DNA from: Leptolyngbya subtilissima AS-A7
GTDB taxonomy: Bacteria > Cyanobacteriota > Cyanobacteriia > Phormidesmidales > Phormidesmidaceae
Assembly (NCBI RefSeq): GCF_039962255.1
Contig: NZ_JAMPKY010000006.1
Span: 62,001 to 126,000 of the forward strand
Length of the DNA stretch: 64,000 bases
Reading direction: 5' to 3'
The position numbers and the translations under genes were made by a program. The notes under the pieces were generated by a model that made no database searches, was not told where the DNA came from, and saw nothing but the letters and a program-made list of their open reading frames with translations. The stretch's first letter is position 1, and each line of letters begins with the position of its first letter. This document shows positions 19,034 through 27,443 of this stretch, piece by piece.

Positions 19034-20941
19034 TTATCGAACCAGGGCAGGTTTTTCGACCTGGTAGGTGGCGAGAATGCGCTCAGCCATCTGGGGCGGA
19101 GTTAGGCCCAGAGAGGCCTTCGACTGGTCGGGGGAGGCATGATCCACCAGCACATCGGGTACGCCGATACGCAGCACTGAAGCCTGCACCTGGGCATCCA
19201 TGATCGATTCCACCACGGCGGAGCCAAAGCCGCCCATTAGGCAGCCCTCTTCGAAGGTGACCACCTTACCTATTTCCCGAGCCAGGGGCAAAATCAGCGC
19301 CTCGTCGAGGGGTTTGGCGAAGCGGGCGTTGACCACAGTGGCCTCGATGCCGTGCTCGCTAAGAATTTCAGCGGTTTGCATGGCGGGGTAAACCATCGAG
19401 CCGTAGCCCAGCAGCAGCACATCGTCGCCCTGGCGCAGCACCTCGGCTTCACCAATAGGTAGGGGCTCCCAGCCCTCTTCCATTAGCGGGGCACCGTAGC
19501 CGCTACCTCGGGGGTAACGCATGGCGATCGCACCCTCTTTGTAGTCAATCCCGGTCACCATCATCCGCTGCATCTCGGCCTCGTCTTTAGGAGCCATCAG
19601 CACAATGTTGGGAATGCAACGCAGGTAGGCGATGTCGTAGAGCCCCTGGTGGGTTGGCCCGTCGGCCCCGACAATGCCCGCCCGGTCAAGGCAGAAGAAC
19701 ACCGGCAGCTTTTGAATGCACACGTCGTGAACAATCTGGTCAAAGCCGCGCTGCAGAAAGGTGGAATAGATAGCAGCGACGGGGCGCATGCCTTCGCAGG
19801 CCAAACCAGCGGCCAGGGTAATGGCGTGCTGTTCGGCAATGCCCACATCAATGTACTGCTTGGGCAGTGCCTGCTGAAGCTTGTCTAGCCCCGTGCCGGT
19901 GGCCATAGCGGCGGTGATGCCGACAATTTTGGGGTTGTCTTCAGCCAACTTGATCAGGGTTTCGGCAAACACCTTGGAGTAGCTGGGAGGCTTGGGCTTG
20001 GTAGAAGGAATGCCCTTGCCGGTGGAGAGGTTAAAGGGCGACTGGGCGTGGTAGCCGACCTGGTCTTTTTCGGCGATCGCATAGCCCTTGCCCTTGGTAG
20101 TTGCCACATGTACCAGCACAGGACCGGTATGCTTATGAGCTTCTTTGAAGGTAGTGATTAGCTCTTGCAGGTTGTGGCCATCCACCGGCCCCATGTAGGT
20201 AAAGCCCAACTCCTCAAACACGGCCCCCACTTTGGGCACCGCCAGGCGCTTCATGCCTTCCTTGACCCGGTCGAGCTCAGGAGACAACGACTCACCTAAG
20301 AAGGGCAGGTGCTTGAATTGCTCTTCAAGGTTGTCGGTGAGAAACTGCACCGGCGGGCTGAGGCGCATTTTGTTGAGATAGCGCGGAATTGCCCCGACGT
20401 TGGGCGAGATCGACATTTCGTTGTCGTTGAGCACCACCAGCAGGTTGGTGTGGGGCAGGTGCCCGGCGTGGTTGATGGCCTCTAGAGCCATACCGCCAGT
20501 CAGCGCACCGTCGCCGATAATGGCAGCCACCTTGTAGTTGTCGCCGGACAGATCGCGGGCCAAAGCCATGCCCAAGGCCGCTGAAATACTGGTGGAGGCG
20601 TGGCCGGCGCCAAAGTGGTCAAACGTGCTCTCGCTGCGCTTGAGGTAGCCCGCCACCCCATCCTTTTGGCGCAGAGTGTGAAAGTCGTGGTAGCGGCCGG
20701 TAATCAGCTTGTGGGGATAGGCTTGGTGGCCCACATCCCAGGTGACTTTGTCGCGATCGAGGTCGAGGGTTTGATATAGGGCCAGGGTCAGCTCCACTAC
20801 CCCTAGCCCAGGGCCCAAGTGCCCACCGCTGGCCGCCACGGTTTCCAGGTGCTTTTCGCGAATCTGGCGGGCCACGTCTTCGAGCTGGCGAATAGATAGA
20901 CCGTGGAGTTGATTGGGGTGAGTTATGTCACTCAGGTGCAT
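19034..20941 (-). CDS. dxs: 1-deoxy-D-xylulose-5-phosphate synthase
   Basis: The first enzyme of the MEP isoprenoid pathway: a thiamine-diphosphate-dependent condensation of pyruvate and glyceraldehyde 3-phosphate. In cyanobacteria it feeds carotenoids, phytol and quinones. The full-length 635-residue protein shows [19 protein letters not shown], the ThDP-binding segment [18 protein letters not shown] with [13 protein letters not shown] downstream, then [17 protein letters not shown] and [18 protein letters not shown]. Monocistronic; divergent from the Cys-rich exported protein gene. Confidence 0.98.
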   Translation of the reverse strand: MHLSDITHPNQLHGLSIRQLEDVARQIREKHLETVAASGGHLGPGLGVVELTLALYQTLDLDRDKVTWDVGHQAYPHKLITGRYHDFHTLRQKDGVAGYLKRSESTFDHFGAGHASTSISAALGMALARDLSGDNYKVAAIIGDGALTGGMALEAINHAGHLPHTNLLVVLNDNEMSISPNVGAIPRYLNKMRLSPPVQFLTDNLEEQFKHLPFLGESLSPELDRVKEGMKRLAVPKVGAVFEELGFTYMGPVDGHNLQELITTFKEAHKHTGPVLVHVATTKGKGYAIAEKDQVGYHAQSPFNLSTGKGIPSTKPKPPSYSKVFAETLIKLAEDNPKIVGITAAMATGTGLDKLQQALPKQYIDVGIAEQHAITLAAGLACEGMRPVAAIYSTFLQRGFDQIVHDVCIQKLPVFFCLDRAGIVGADGPTHQGLYDIAYLRCIPNIVLMAPKDEAEMQRMMVTGIDYKEGAIAMRYPRGSGYGAPLMEEGWEPLPIGEAEVLRQGDDVLLLGYGSMVYPAMQTAEILSEHGIEATVVNARFAKPLDEALILPLAREIGKVVTFEEGCLMGGFGSAVVESIMDAQVQASVLRIGVPDVLVDHASPDQSKASLGLTPPQMAERILATYQVEKPALVR

Positions 20942-21157
20942 ACTGCCTTAACCTCTGCGTCACGAAATTGAGTTTTTCCTGCTACTCTTCACTGTAGAAG
21001 ATTCAACGACCAGAAACATTGAGGAGGGCAAGCATTGGTTAAAGCCAATGAAGCCCAAGCTAATCTAGAGGACTAATCCTCTGTAATTAATTGACCAACA
21101 GACTGTAACCGCTAATTACGCCCGTTAACCAAGCGATATAACCTTTAACGTTCTGTT

Positions 21158-21682
21158 ATGGTTCACTTTCTAACTTCTGTTACCCATCGCCAGTGCCTTG
21201 CAATACCGTTTGCCCTGATCACAGGGCTGACAACTTCCATGGTGATCCTCTCTGCCCCTCAAGCGATCGCCAACGATTTTGAATCCTGCGCCAGCCGCTT
21301 AATTGGGGCTGGCATTGCCGGGCCGGATGCCGCCGGGGCCTGTGGTCAAGCCCTATACCCCGTCGATCTGGCTAGCTGCACCGTTGACGTCATTGGTGTC
21401 ACCGAAGTAGAGGCCGAGCAGGCTCTAGTGGCCTGCCAGAGCGATCGCCGTCCCCAGGAGCTAGCCACCTGCGTCAGCGACATTCACCAGGGTCTAGAGG
21501 TCGCCAACTCTACCGCCGTGCTAAACAACTGCCGCCGCAGCGTGCTGCCCGTGCGGTTTTCTGACTGCGTCGTGGGCGTGGCTACCGCAGCTAGCTTAGC
21601 TGTGGCCGACTCCATGAGCCAATGCATTGCTGCCGGCTACCGTCCAGAGGATGTCGCTCCCACCTTCATTTTTTCTCGTTAG
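21158..21682 (+). CDS. Exported Cys-repeat hypothetical protein
   Basis: The 174-residue protein starts with a signal peptide (FALITGLTTSMVILSAPQAIA). The mature part contains about eight regularly spaced cysteines in a degenerate repeat of roughly 35 residues (a 'xxC(V/A)xxI...AxxxC' pattern; for example LASCTVDVIGVTEVEAEQAL followed by VAC, and LATCVSDIHQGLEV). Paired cysteines suggest a disulfide-stabilised periplasmic helical-repeat protein. I have seen similar proteins in other cyanobacteria; no function is known to me. The stop overlaps the convergent DUF362 gene by four bases. Confidence 0.75.
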   Translation: MVHFLTSVTHRQCLAIPFALITGLTTSMVILSAPQAIANDFESCASRLIGAGIAGPDAAGACGQALYPVDLASCTVDVIGVTEVEAEQALVACQSDRRPQELATCVSDIHQGLEVANSTAVLNNCRRSVLPVRFSDCVVGVATAASLAVADSMSQCIAAGYRPEDVAPTFIFSR

Positions 21683-22461
21683 CCCTGGCGCTGATGCTCT
21701 AGAACAGTGATGTAATCGGGGACATCTTCTTGCCCCACTTGGCAGGCTGTTCTGTCTACCGCTAACAGGTCATCACCGTAGATCACCTGGCTAATGGGAA
21801 CACCGTCGCCGCGATCGGGCTTCCAGTCACGGCTGATGAACTTTTCGGTGCAATCCACCACTCCACCCGCGAAGAAGTGGCCCAGGGTGTAATAGACATC
21901 TTGCAAGACCAGGGGCACCGATGGGCGATGTAGCTGTCCACGTGAACTGGCGCTACGGGCTTTGTATTTCTCTCTAGGAAAGAGGCCGTAGAGGTTTTTG
22001 AGGGACGCTGAAATCAGCGGTGTGCCTTTCAGCTGAGTGCGCTTAAAGGCGCTAACTGAGAGGCAGCAATCGACCTCTTGCAGCAGTTGAGGTGCCCATA
22101 TGGTTTTAAACCGCACCGGGCTGGGAGAGCGGTTAGGGTATTCGGCCAGCTCTAGCTCATCGGCATTGAGCAGCTGAACCTTCGTCGACAAAAGCTGCTG
22201 GACACCAAGCTTAGCCATCACGGTGTCGAAGGAGACTTTAGAGCAAACCCCTTCAACGATGAAGATTTCAGCGCTGGGGCTGTATTCCTGAAGCCCTCGT
22301 ATGACTGCTTGCAGCACCGCCATGCTGACGGTAACAGGTGGCCCAACGGGGTAGCCCAGATTGGGTTTGACTAGAATGCGTTGAGCCGCGTGAGCAGAGG
22401 CGGGAGGGGTATAGTGGAAGTGATCGCTGGGAGCAGCCACCACCGAGGCTAAAACAGACAT
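21679..22461 (-). CDS. DUF362 protein
   Basis: The 260-residue protein matches DUF362: an N-terminal 'RILVKPNLGYPVGPPVTVSMAVLQAVIRGL', then 'IFIVEG', a 'VDCCLSVSAFKRTQLKGTPLISASLKNLYGLFPREKYK' segment, and a C-terminal 'ISQVIYGDDLLAVDRTAC'. Some DUF362 proteins carry a ferredoxin-like cluster domain; none is seen here (no CxxCxxCxxxC). The function of the family is not established. It starts 30 bases downstream of a 23-codon membrane microORF on the same strand and may be co-transcribed with it. Confidence 0.85.
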   Translation of the reverse strand: MSVLASVVAAPSDHFHYTPPASAHAAQRILVKPNLGYPVGPPVTVSMAVLQAVIRGLQEYSPSAEIFIVEGVCSKVSFDTVMAKLGVQQLLSTKVQLLNADELELAEYPNRSPSPVRFKTIWAPQLLQEVDCCLSVSAFKRTQLKGTPLISASLKNLYGLFPREKYKARSASSRGQLHRPSVPLVLQDVYYTLGHFFAGGVVDCTEKFISRDWKPDRGDGVPISQVIYGDDLLAVDRTACQVGQEDVPDYITVLEHQRQG

Positions 22462-22491
22462 AGGGCTGCACTGAAGTACGGGTGCTAACTG

Positions 22492-22563
22492 CTAACTAAT
22501 AAACTGCACCACAATAATGCCAATGGCCCAGGCAAAGAAAATCCAGGTGATTAAGCTTGTCAT
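22492..22563 (-). CDS. Candidate 23-residue single-helix membrane peptide
   Basis: ATG 22563 opens a 23-codon frame ending at TAG 22492. It encodes a Met-Thr-Ser-Leu start, then a hydrophobic helix rich in Ile, Trp, Phe, Ala and Val, ending FIS. Support is a near-ideal ribosome site (AGGAG, five bases before the ATG), an amino-acid pattern typical of one membrane span, and position 30 bases upstream of the DUF362 gene on the same strand. It resembles in size, but not in sequence, the tiny subunits of photosynthetic complexes (PetN, PsbT, Psb30). I do not recognise it. It could also be a leader peptide or an untranslated coincidence. Confidence 0.5.
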   Translation of the reverse strand: MTSLITWIFFAWAIGIIVVQFIS

Positions 22564-22818
22564 CGTTACTCCTGCTAAACAATTCTTTCAGCAATAAAAA
22601 ATCCTCTCGTTCTAATGTAGTTGGCTATTTCAGCCATTTAGAGGGCAGAAAACCGAACCCGTTCCATAGGTGGAGTCACCCATGAGATAGTTCCACCTGG
22701 GGCCACCGAGAAAAGAGCCGGGAAAAACCTGGGTGCTGGGGTTTACTCTCCTGGGTTGAGTCGCGTATAGTAGTAGACTGTGTCTGTGATAAAAAGGTCT
22801 TACGGCTAGAGAAACCAA

Positions 22819-23121
22819 ATGGCTAAGAAAAGCATGATTGCGCGGGAGCGCAAGCGGGAAAAGATGGTAGCGCAGTACGCCAAGAAGCGTGAGGCTCTGC
22901 TAGAAGAGTTTGACAAAGCTGCCAACCAGCAAGAGAAGGTGGCAGTCCACCGCAAAATTCAGCAACTTCCCCGCAACAGCGCGCCGACTCGCCTGCACAA
23001 TCGCTGCTGGATGACCGGTCGCCCCCGGGGCTACTATCGCGACTTTGGTCTGTGCCGCAACAAGTTGCGCGAAATGGCTCACCAGGGTATGTTGCCCGGA
23101 GTCGTCAAGTCAAGCTGGTAA
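22819..23121 (+). CDS. rpsN: 30S ribosomal protein S14 (zinc-free type)
   Basis: The 100-residue small-subunit protein is of the long, zinc-independent S14 type. The C-terminal half carries the family signature [41 protein letters not shown]. The N-terminal half is basic and helical ([27 protein letters not shown]). It stands alone outside the main ribosomal operon, as in other cyanobacteria and chloroplasts. A strong terminator follows. Confidence 0.98.
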   Translation: MAKKSMIARERKREKMVAQYAKKREALLEEFDKAANQQEKVAVHRKIQQLPRNSAPTRLHNRCWMTGRPRGYYRDFGLCRNKLREMAHQGMLPGVVKSSW

Positions 23122-23187
23122 GGCAGACTTTCGCTTTTTGAATCAACCTAGGGCTTCTGTAAAAGTCTTTAGAGTTTGTTTTTCGAA

Positions 23188-23219
23188 AGGGTCTTGAGCA
23201 ATGCTCAAGACCTTTTTGT
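23188..23219 (+). terminator. Terminator of rpsN
   Basis: Stem GGTCTTGAGC / GCTCAAGACC with an AAT loop, followed directly by TTTTT, about 70 bases after the rpsN stop. Confidence 0.92.
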
Positions 23220-23248
23220 TTGGGAATTTATAGAAATTGCGTAACCAT

Positions 23249-23824
23249 CTATCCCCAAATCTCGGCCATCACCAGCACAAAACCGGGCAGAACCTCTTCT
23301 CCAGAAAGCTGTTCCGGCTGGCTCAAATACTCTGGAGGTCGCCCCAAGCGGTAGATTTCTACTCGTTTCTCTTTAGGATCAATTAGCCAGCCTAGCCGCA
23401 CGCCGCAGTCGCGATATTCTGCCATCTTGTGCTGAAGGGTAGCCAGCTTGTCCGTCGCCGATCGCAACTCAATCACAAAATCGGGGGCTAGGGATAAAAA
23501 CTTAGCCGGGTCTGGGGCCAAAGCTTCAATACGCGATTTTGCTACCCAAGCGACATCGGGCGAGCGATCGGCTCCGTTGGGGAGAGAGAACCCAGTGGAA
23601 GAGTCAAATACAAAGCCTGTGCCATCTTGCTCGGCCCAGGCACCCACCCGTAAGTTGAGTTTAGAATTTTGACGACCAGACTCCCAGCCGGTGGGTGGCA
23701 TGAGAATTAAATCTCCTGTACTGCTGCGTTCAAGGCGAATGTCATGGTTAACTTTGCACAGTTCATAGAACTGTTCGCGGGTAAGCCGCACCACCGGGTC
23801 GAGGGTTAGGGTCAGTGAAGTCAT
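23249..23824 (-). CDS. Uma2-family PD-(D/E)XK nuclease-fold protein (DUF820)
   Basis: The 191-residue protein shows the Uma2/DUF820 layout: 'LTREQFYELCKVNHDIRLERSSTGDLILMPPTGWESGRQN', 'SPDVAWVAKSRIEAL', 'APDFVIELRSATDKLATLQHKMAEYRDCGVRLGWLIDPKEKRVEIYR'. The restriction-enzyme-like core residues (PDV, then ExR) appear intact. The family is greatly expanded in cyanobacteria; its biological role is unsettled, and association with mobile DNA or toxin-like activity has been suggested. No toxin-antitoxin partner or mobile element is next to it. Confidence 0.9.
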   Translation of the reverse strand: MTSLTLTLDPVVRLTREQFYELCKVNHDIRLERSSTGDLILMPPTGWESGRQNSKLNLRVGAWAEQDGTGFVFDSSTGFSLPNGADRSPDVAWVAKSRIEALAPDPAKFLSLAPDFVIELRSATDKLATLQHKMAEYRDCGVRLGWLIDPKEKRVEIYRLGRPPEYLSQPEQLSGEEVLPGFVLVMAEIWG

Positions 23825-23854
23825 AGCCCTAGGATAACGACTGATCGCTTTGGG

Positions 23855-24253
23855 TTAGGTAATCTCGCTCTCGGTATCGCCGCCATCGGATAGCTTGCCC
23901 ACGCGGCTGGCCTCCAGGGTAGTGGAGCGGCCGCAGCAGCGATCGATCCCCAAGCTATCGAACAGGAGGTCACCCACGGCGTTGGCGACGGTAAACTCGC
24001 CGTAAAAACTCTCAGAAAAATCGAAGGCTTGCAGCTCAGTCAAGATCGCCATCACTAGCGAGCCGACATCGTTTTCGCCCTCCATGCGCTGGCGGACAAA
24101 CACCTGCGAAACACGCTCGGCGATTTTGCGGTTGGCCGGTTCCGGCAGATACTCTGCATTCAGCCAGGTCAACAACGCTGCCTTTAGCCACTGCCCCTCC
24201 TGTTGAGCATCCTCTGGCGGCGGCAGCATAATGGGGCTAAGGGGGTCAGTCAT
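23855..24253 (-). CDS. Conserved cyanobacterial hypothetical protein
   Basis: I place the start at ATG 24253 (MTDPLSPIMLPPPEDAQQ); a TTG 14 codons earlier is also in frame. The 132-residue soluble protein has a helical core (QWLKAALLTWLNAEYLPEPANRKIAERVSQVFVRQRM...) and a conserved-looking 'LVMAILTELQAFDFSESFYGEFTVANAVGDLLFDSLGID' segment. It ends with a short Cys-containing tail. Overall pattern suggests a small globular protein seen across cyanobacteria, with no assigned function that I know. It is 30 bases downstream of the Uma2 gene start region on the same strand but probably has its own promoter. Confidence 0.6.
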   Translation of the reverse strand: MTDPLSPIMLPPPEDAQQEGQWLKAALLTWLNAEYLPEPANRKIAERVSQVFVRQRMEGENDVGSLVMAILTELQAFDFSESFYGEFTVANAVGDLLFDSLGIDRCCGRSTTLEASRVGKLSDGGDTESEIT

Positions 24254-24391
24254 CTTGAGTGGTGAGGAAACCAGGAAAACCTTTTGTACACTCAATACTA
24301 CCGTCTTAGATTCCTGCCTTAGAGTGAAGGCGGATAAGCGTCAAAAATCATTACTTGCCCGCACCTTGAGCACCCATCTACTCAAACCATT

Positions 24392-24979
24392 GTGACCTCC
24401 ATCAAGTACGACCTAGACGCCATCGTTCGCGGTTACTCCCAAGGGTATTTTTTGATGGCCGATGGCGAGGGCGATGACTTGGGCTGGTACTCTAGCCGCC
24501 AGCGTACGCTGATTCCGCTGGACGATCGCTTTCGCTATCCCAAATCGCTGCGGCGATCGCTCAACCAAAACCGCTTTCGAGTCGCCATCAACCAGGCCTT
24601 TGAGGAGGTAGTCAGCGGCTGCGCCGATCGCGACACCACTTGGATCTCAGACGAACTCCGACAGGTCTATACCGAACTCCACCAGGCGGGCTGGGCCTAC
24701 AGCTTTGAGACCTGGCAGGGGGATGAGCTGGCGGGCGGCATTCTCGGCCTAGTGATTGGCGGCGCGTTTATTGGCGAGTCAATGTTTTTTCGCATTTCTG
24801 AGGGCTCTAAGGTGGCGATGGTCAAGCTGGTCGAGCACCTGCGGCAGCGACACTTTGCCCTATTCGATGCCCAAATGATGAACCCCCACCTGGAGCGGTT
24901 TGGGGCTTATGTCGTCGCCGATCGCGAGTACAAAAGCCAGCTCAAAGTAGCCTTAAAGCAAAACTGTAGCTTTCTCTAG
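24392..24979 (+). CDS. aat: Leucyl/phenylalanyl-tRNA-protein transferase
   Basis: Aat transfers Leu or Phe from charged tRNA to N-terminal Arg/Lys of proteins, marking them for ClpS/ClpAP degradation (bacterial N-end rule). The 195-residue product starts at GTG 24392. It contains YSQGYFLMADG, RFRYPKSLRRSLNQNRFRVAINQAFEEVV, ELHQAGWAYSFETWQGDELAGGILGLVIGGAFIGESMF and HFALFDAQMMNPHLERFGA. It is shorter than the E. coli enzyme, as usual in cyanobacteria. Its 3' end overlaps the convergent HxlR gene by 27 bases. Confidence 0.95.
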   Translation: MTSIKYDLDAIVRGYSQGYFLMADGEGDDLGWYSSRQRTLIPLDDRFRYPKSLRRSLNQNRFRVAINQAFEEVVSGCADRDTTWISDELRQVYTELHQAGWAYSFETWQGDELAGGILGLVIGGAFIGESMFFRISEGSKVAMVKLVEHLRQRHFALFDAQMMNPHLERFGAYVVADREYKSQLKVALKQNCSFL

Positions 24980-25342
24980 CGCCTCTGGTTGGACCTGGGA
25001 TGACCCACAGCTAGACAAGTCGCCGTACCAGCGCTGGGCTAAGCCATTGAGCTGGTCGAGAATGGTCACCAGTTCGCCCGCGCGCTCCGTCAGGCTGTAG
25101 GTCACCTGGGGCGGCACAGTGGGCTCGTAGTGGCGGTAGACAATGCCCTCTTGCTCTAGCATCCGCAGGCGCTCAGTGAGCATTTTGGTTGAGATTCCTT
25201 CCACCTGGCGGCGCAACGCTCCAAACCGCGTGGGGCCACTGGTAGAAAGCGTCCAGATGATGTACATAGTCCAGGGCCCTGACAGCAGGTTCATCAAAAC
25301 ACTGACGGGGCAGGGACTGCGATCGTTGGTCAATCGGGCCAT
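24953..25342 (-). CDS. HxlR-family regulator, Cys-containing (divergent from flavodoxin-fold gene)
   Basis: A winged-helix regulator of the HxlR family. From ATG 25342 it is 129 residues; a GTG at 25396 would add 18. Core: 'LLSGPWTMYIIWTLSTSGPTRFGALRRQVEGISTKMLTERLRMLEQEGIVYRHYEPTVPPQVTYSLTERG'-like sequence. A Cys just before the domain (RSPCPVSVL) is where redox- or electrophile-sensing HxlR proteins such as YodB carry their reactive Cys. Divergent from the flavodoxin-fold gene at 25521, with TTACTT/AAGTA repeats between them, so it probably represses that gene and itself. Confidence 0.88.
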   Translation of the reverse strand: MARLTNDRSPCPVSVLMNLLSGPWTMYIIWTLSTSGPTRFGALRRQVEGISTKMLTERLRMLEQEGIVYRHYEPTVPPQVTYSLTERAGELVTILDQLNGLAQRWYGDLSSCGSSQVQPEALEKATVLL

Positions 25343-25444
25343 AGGAGGTTGGGGACGGTTCAAAATGACGTGAGCAGGGCGTGGGCAGGTCTTCACCCGT
25401 TAACCCGCTCTTCTACCAGAATACTTCCTCCTGCAAGCCACTGG

Positions 25445-25485
25445 TTACTTTGGGGTTCCTACTTTACTTCAGTAAGTAGTTACTT
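25445..25485. promoter_or_regulatory. Candidate HxlR operator A
   Basis: TTACTT occurs three times (25445, 25464, 25480). The same bases form two overlapping inverted repeats: TTACT-TC-AGTAA (25464-25475) and AAGTA-GT-TACTT (25474-25485). They lie in the divergent promoter region between an HxlR gene and a flavodoxin-fold gene. Confidence 0.55.
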
Positions 25486-25520
25486 TTAGTATCTAGGCGT
25501 AGCTTTCGCCGTACCGCCCT

Positions 25521-26129
25521 ATGTCAACCATCGCAATTGTTTATTTTTCTGGGGGTGGGCACACCCACCTCATGGCCGAAGCGATCGCCGCCGGAGTGCG
25601 CACAGCAGGCCACACCGCCGACCTACTGCGCATTACTGGCGGGCAAATCACGGCTGGTCGCTGGCAAGATGACGCATTTATGGCTCGCCTGAGCGCTGCC
25701 GACGCCATTGTGTTTGGCTCCCCCACCTACATGGGCAGCGTAGCGGCCCAGTTCAAAGCGTTTATCGACGGGGCTAGCTCGGCTTGGTTTGTGCAGCAGT
25801 GGAAGGACAAAATCGCCGCCGGGTTTACCCACTCCAGTTCTCCCAGCGGCGACAAGCAGGGCACGCTGCTGTATCTATCCATCAACGCGGCCCAACACGG
25901 CATGGTGTGGGTGGGAGCAGCCGACATGCCCAGTCAGTATCAGGGCAAAACCGACGGCATCAACCGCTTGGGGTCATTTTTAGGGATTATGGGCCAAAGC
26001 CCCATGACGATGGACAGTAGCCCTGCCACCCTCGACTCGGGCGATCGCCTCACCTCTGAGTTGTTTGGCCAGCGCATCGCCGTCGCCGCTGAGCGCTGGA
26101 CCTCGCAAAAAGTAGCTGTTGCGGCTTAG
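25521..26129 (+). CDS. Flavodoxin-fold NAD(P)H:quinone reductase-like protein
   Basis: The 202-residue protein has the flavodoxin/WrbA fold. The FMN-phosphate loop is in IVYFSGGGHTHLMAEAIAAG (a variant of the usual T/S-rich loop). 'DAIVFGSPTYMGSVAAQFKAFIDGAS' is the second FMN segment and 'DKIAAGFTHSSSPSGDKQGTL' the third. Likely an FMN-dependent quinone or azo-type reductase that detoxifies electrophiles by two-electron reduction; the substrate is inferred from the family. Divergent HxlR gene and operator-like repeats suggest induction by quinones or other oxidants. Confidence 0.87.
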   Translation: MSTIAIVYFSGGGHTHLMAEAIAAGVRTAGHTADLLRITGGQITAGRWQDDAFMARLSAADAIVFGSPTYMGSVAAQFKAFIDGASSAWFVQQWKDKIAAGFTHSSSPSGDKQGTLLYLSINAAQHGMVWVGAADMPSQYQGKTDGINRLGSFLGIMGQSPMTMDSSPATLDSGDRLTSELFGQRIAVAAERWTSQKVAVAA

Positions 26130-26225
26130 GCTCAGACACGTTTTATACCAAGAAAACTTTGGTTAAGAAGGCCGAGATATCACGACAGGTAGACTTTCGA
26201 ACCCCGAGAACGCTGCCTGTCGCGA

Positions 26226-26561
26226 TCAGGAGGGAGCACGGTAAAGAGCCAAATGCGCTTCTCCCCATTGGCACAGCGACTGCAACACCGGCACTAAGCT
26301 TCGACCGTAGTCGGTGAAAGAATACTCTACCTTGAGTGATTTGCTCAGGTGCGAAACCCGCAGCACAATGCCGTCACCCTCTAACTCTCGCAGCTGCTGA
26401 GTCAAAACTTTTTCACTCACTTCGGGCATGAGGCGCTTTAGCTCACTAAACCGCTTTGTTTCATCGCGCAAATGCCAGAGAATCAAAATTTTCCACTTGC
26501 CGCCCAGCACCTTCAGAGTTGCTTCAACAAACTCTGTTCCTTCAGGAGTTGTCTCTGACAT
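26226..26561 (-). CDS. HxlR-family regulator, Cys-less (divergent from SDR gene)
   Basis: ATG 26561 is preferred to an upstream in-frame start at 26633, because the longer form would swallow the operator-like palindrome. The 111-residue winged-helix protein reads 'TLKVLGGKWKILILWHLRDETKRFSELKRLMPEVSEKVLTQQLREL' through 'VEYSFTDYGRSLVPVLQSLCQWG'. Unlike the HxlR at 24953, it has no Cys at the N-terminal sensing position. Divergent from an SDR gene that it probably controls. Two HxlR-enzyme divergent units in tandem suggest duplication or shared regulation. Confidence 0.9.
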   Translation of the reverse strand: MSETTPEGTEFVEATLKVLGGKWKILILWHLRDETKRFSELKRLMPEVSEKVLTQQLRELEGDGIVLRVSHLSKSLKVEYSFTDYGRSLVPVLQSLCQWGEAHLALYRAPS

Positions 26562-26595
26562 AGTCAAATGTTGGCCGATCGCAGCGGTGATTAGA

Positions 26596-26618
26596 TACTT
26601 ACGAGAAAGTAAGTACTT
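26596..26618. promoter_or_regulatory. Candidate HxlR operator B
   Basis: TACTTA (26596-26601) and TAAGTA (26610-26615) flank eight bases. The right arm overlaps the perfect palindrome AAGTACTT (26611-26618). It shares the TACTT/AAGTA core with operator A, and lies between the HxlR start and the SDR start. Confidence 0.6.
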
Positions 26619-26677
26619 TGCAAACCTTGGCACCCAGTATACCGTTGTGAAAATGGGTTAGAAAAAAGGCCGCTGAC

Positions 26678-27421
26678 ATGCAGGTAGAGAACGCTGTAGC
26701 ACTGGTAACTGGAGCGAACGGTGGTATAGGGCAATACTATATCGACAGCCTGCGATCGCTGGGTGCAGCCCGAATTTATGCTGGGGCGCGCAAGCTGAGC
26801 AGCTTAGATAATTTGGTGGCTATCGACCCAGACCGCATTATTCCTGTAGTGTTAGATATTACCGATCAAACCACCGTAGAGGCTGTCGCCGCCCAGTGCA
26901 GCGATGTCAATTTGTTGATTAACAATGCCGGCATAGGCTTACTCAAAGGCTTTATCTCTGCCCCCGATCTCTCCGCCGCGCGAGCCGAAATGGAGGTAAA
27001 TTATTTTGGTACGTTGGCGATGTGTCGAGCGTTTGCACCTGTGCTCAAGGCCAATGGAGGCGGTGCGATCGTCAACATGCTGAGCATTTTAGGCCGAGTG
27101 AATTTTCCCATGAATGCCTCCTACAGCGCGTCTAAAGGAGCGGGCTATATCTTGACCCAGGGGGTGCGGGCCGAGCTGGCGGCGCAAAACACTCTGGTAG
27201 TCGGCGTCATGCCAGCCACGGTAGACACCAAGGGCAGCCAAGATTTTCCGCCGCCCAAGGTAGCCCCAGAGACAGTGGCCCAAGCCGCGCTGCAAGCCGT
27301 CATTGATAGCCTTGAAGATGTCTACCCCGGTGAACAGGCCCAGGCGATCGCCGCCCAACTGCTCAGTGACCCCAAGGGGTTAGAGAAAGCAATGGCGGCG
27401 ATGTTGCCCCAGTCAGCGTAG
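26678..27421 (+). CDS. Short-chain dehydrogenase/reductase
   Basis: The 247-residue classical SDR has the Rossmann start ALVTGANGGIGQYYIDSL (TGxxxGIG), NNAG in LLINNAGIG, Ser in IVNMLSILG, and the YxxxK catalytic pair in YSASKGAGYILTQG. Cofactor preference is not clear. It lacks an obvious substrate signature. Regulated probably by the divergent HxlR protein, so perhaps acting on a reactive carbonyl; that is inference. Confidence 0.93.
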   Translation: MQVENAVALVTGANGGIGQYYIDSLRSLGAARIYAGARKLSSLDNLVAIDPDRIIPVVLDITDQTTVEAVAAQCSDVNLLINNAGIGLLKGFISAPDLSAARAEMEVNYFGTLAMCRAFAPVLKANGGGAIVNMLSILGRVNFPMNASYSASKGAGYILTQGVRAELAAQNTLVVGVMPATVDTKGSQDFPPPKVAPETVAQAALQAVIDSLEDVYPGEQAQAIAAQLLSDPKGLEKAMAAMLPQSA

Positions 27422-27443
27422 GCCTATCCTGCATGCGCTGGGT

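Noticed and set aside
26183..26222. CGACAGG/CCTGTCG inverted repeat between the flavodoxin-fold gene and the second HxlR gene
   Set aside because: Only seven base pairs with a 26-base loop and no U-run; too weak to call a terminator.
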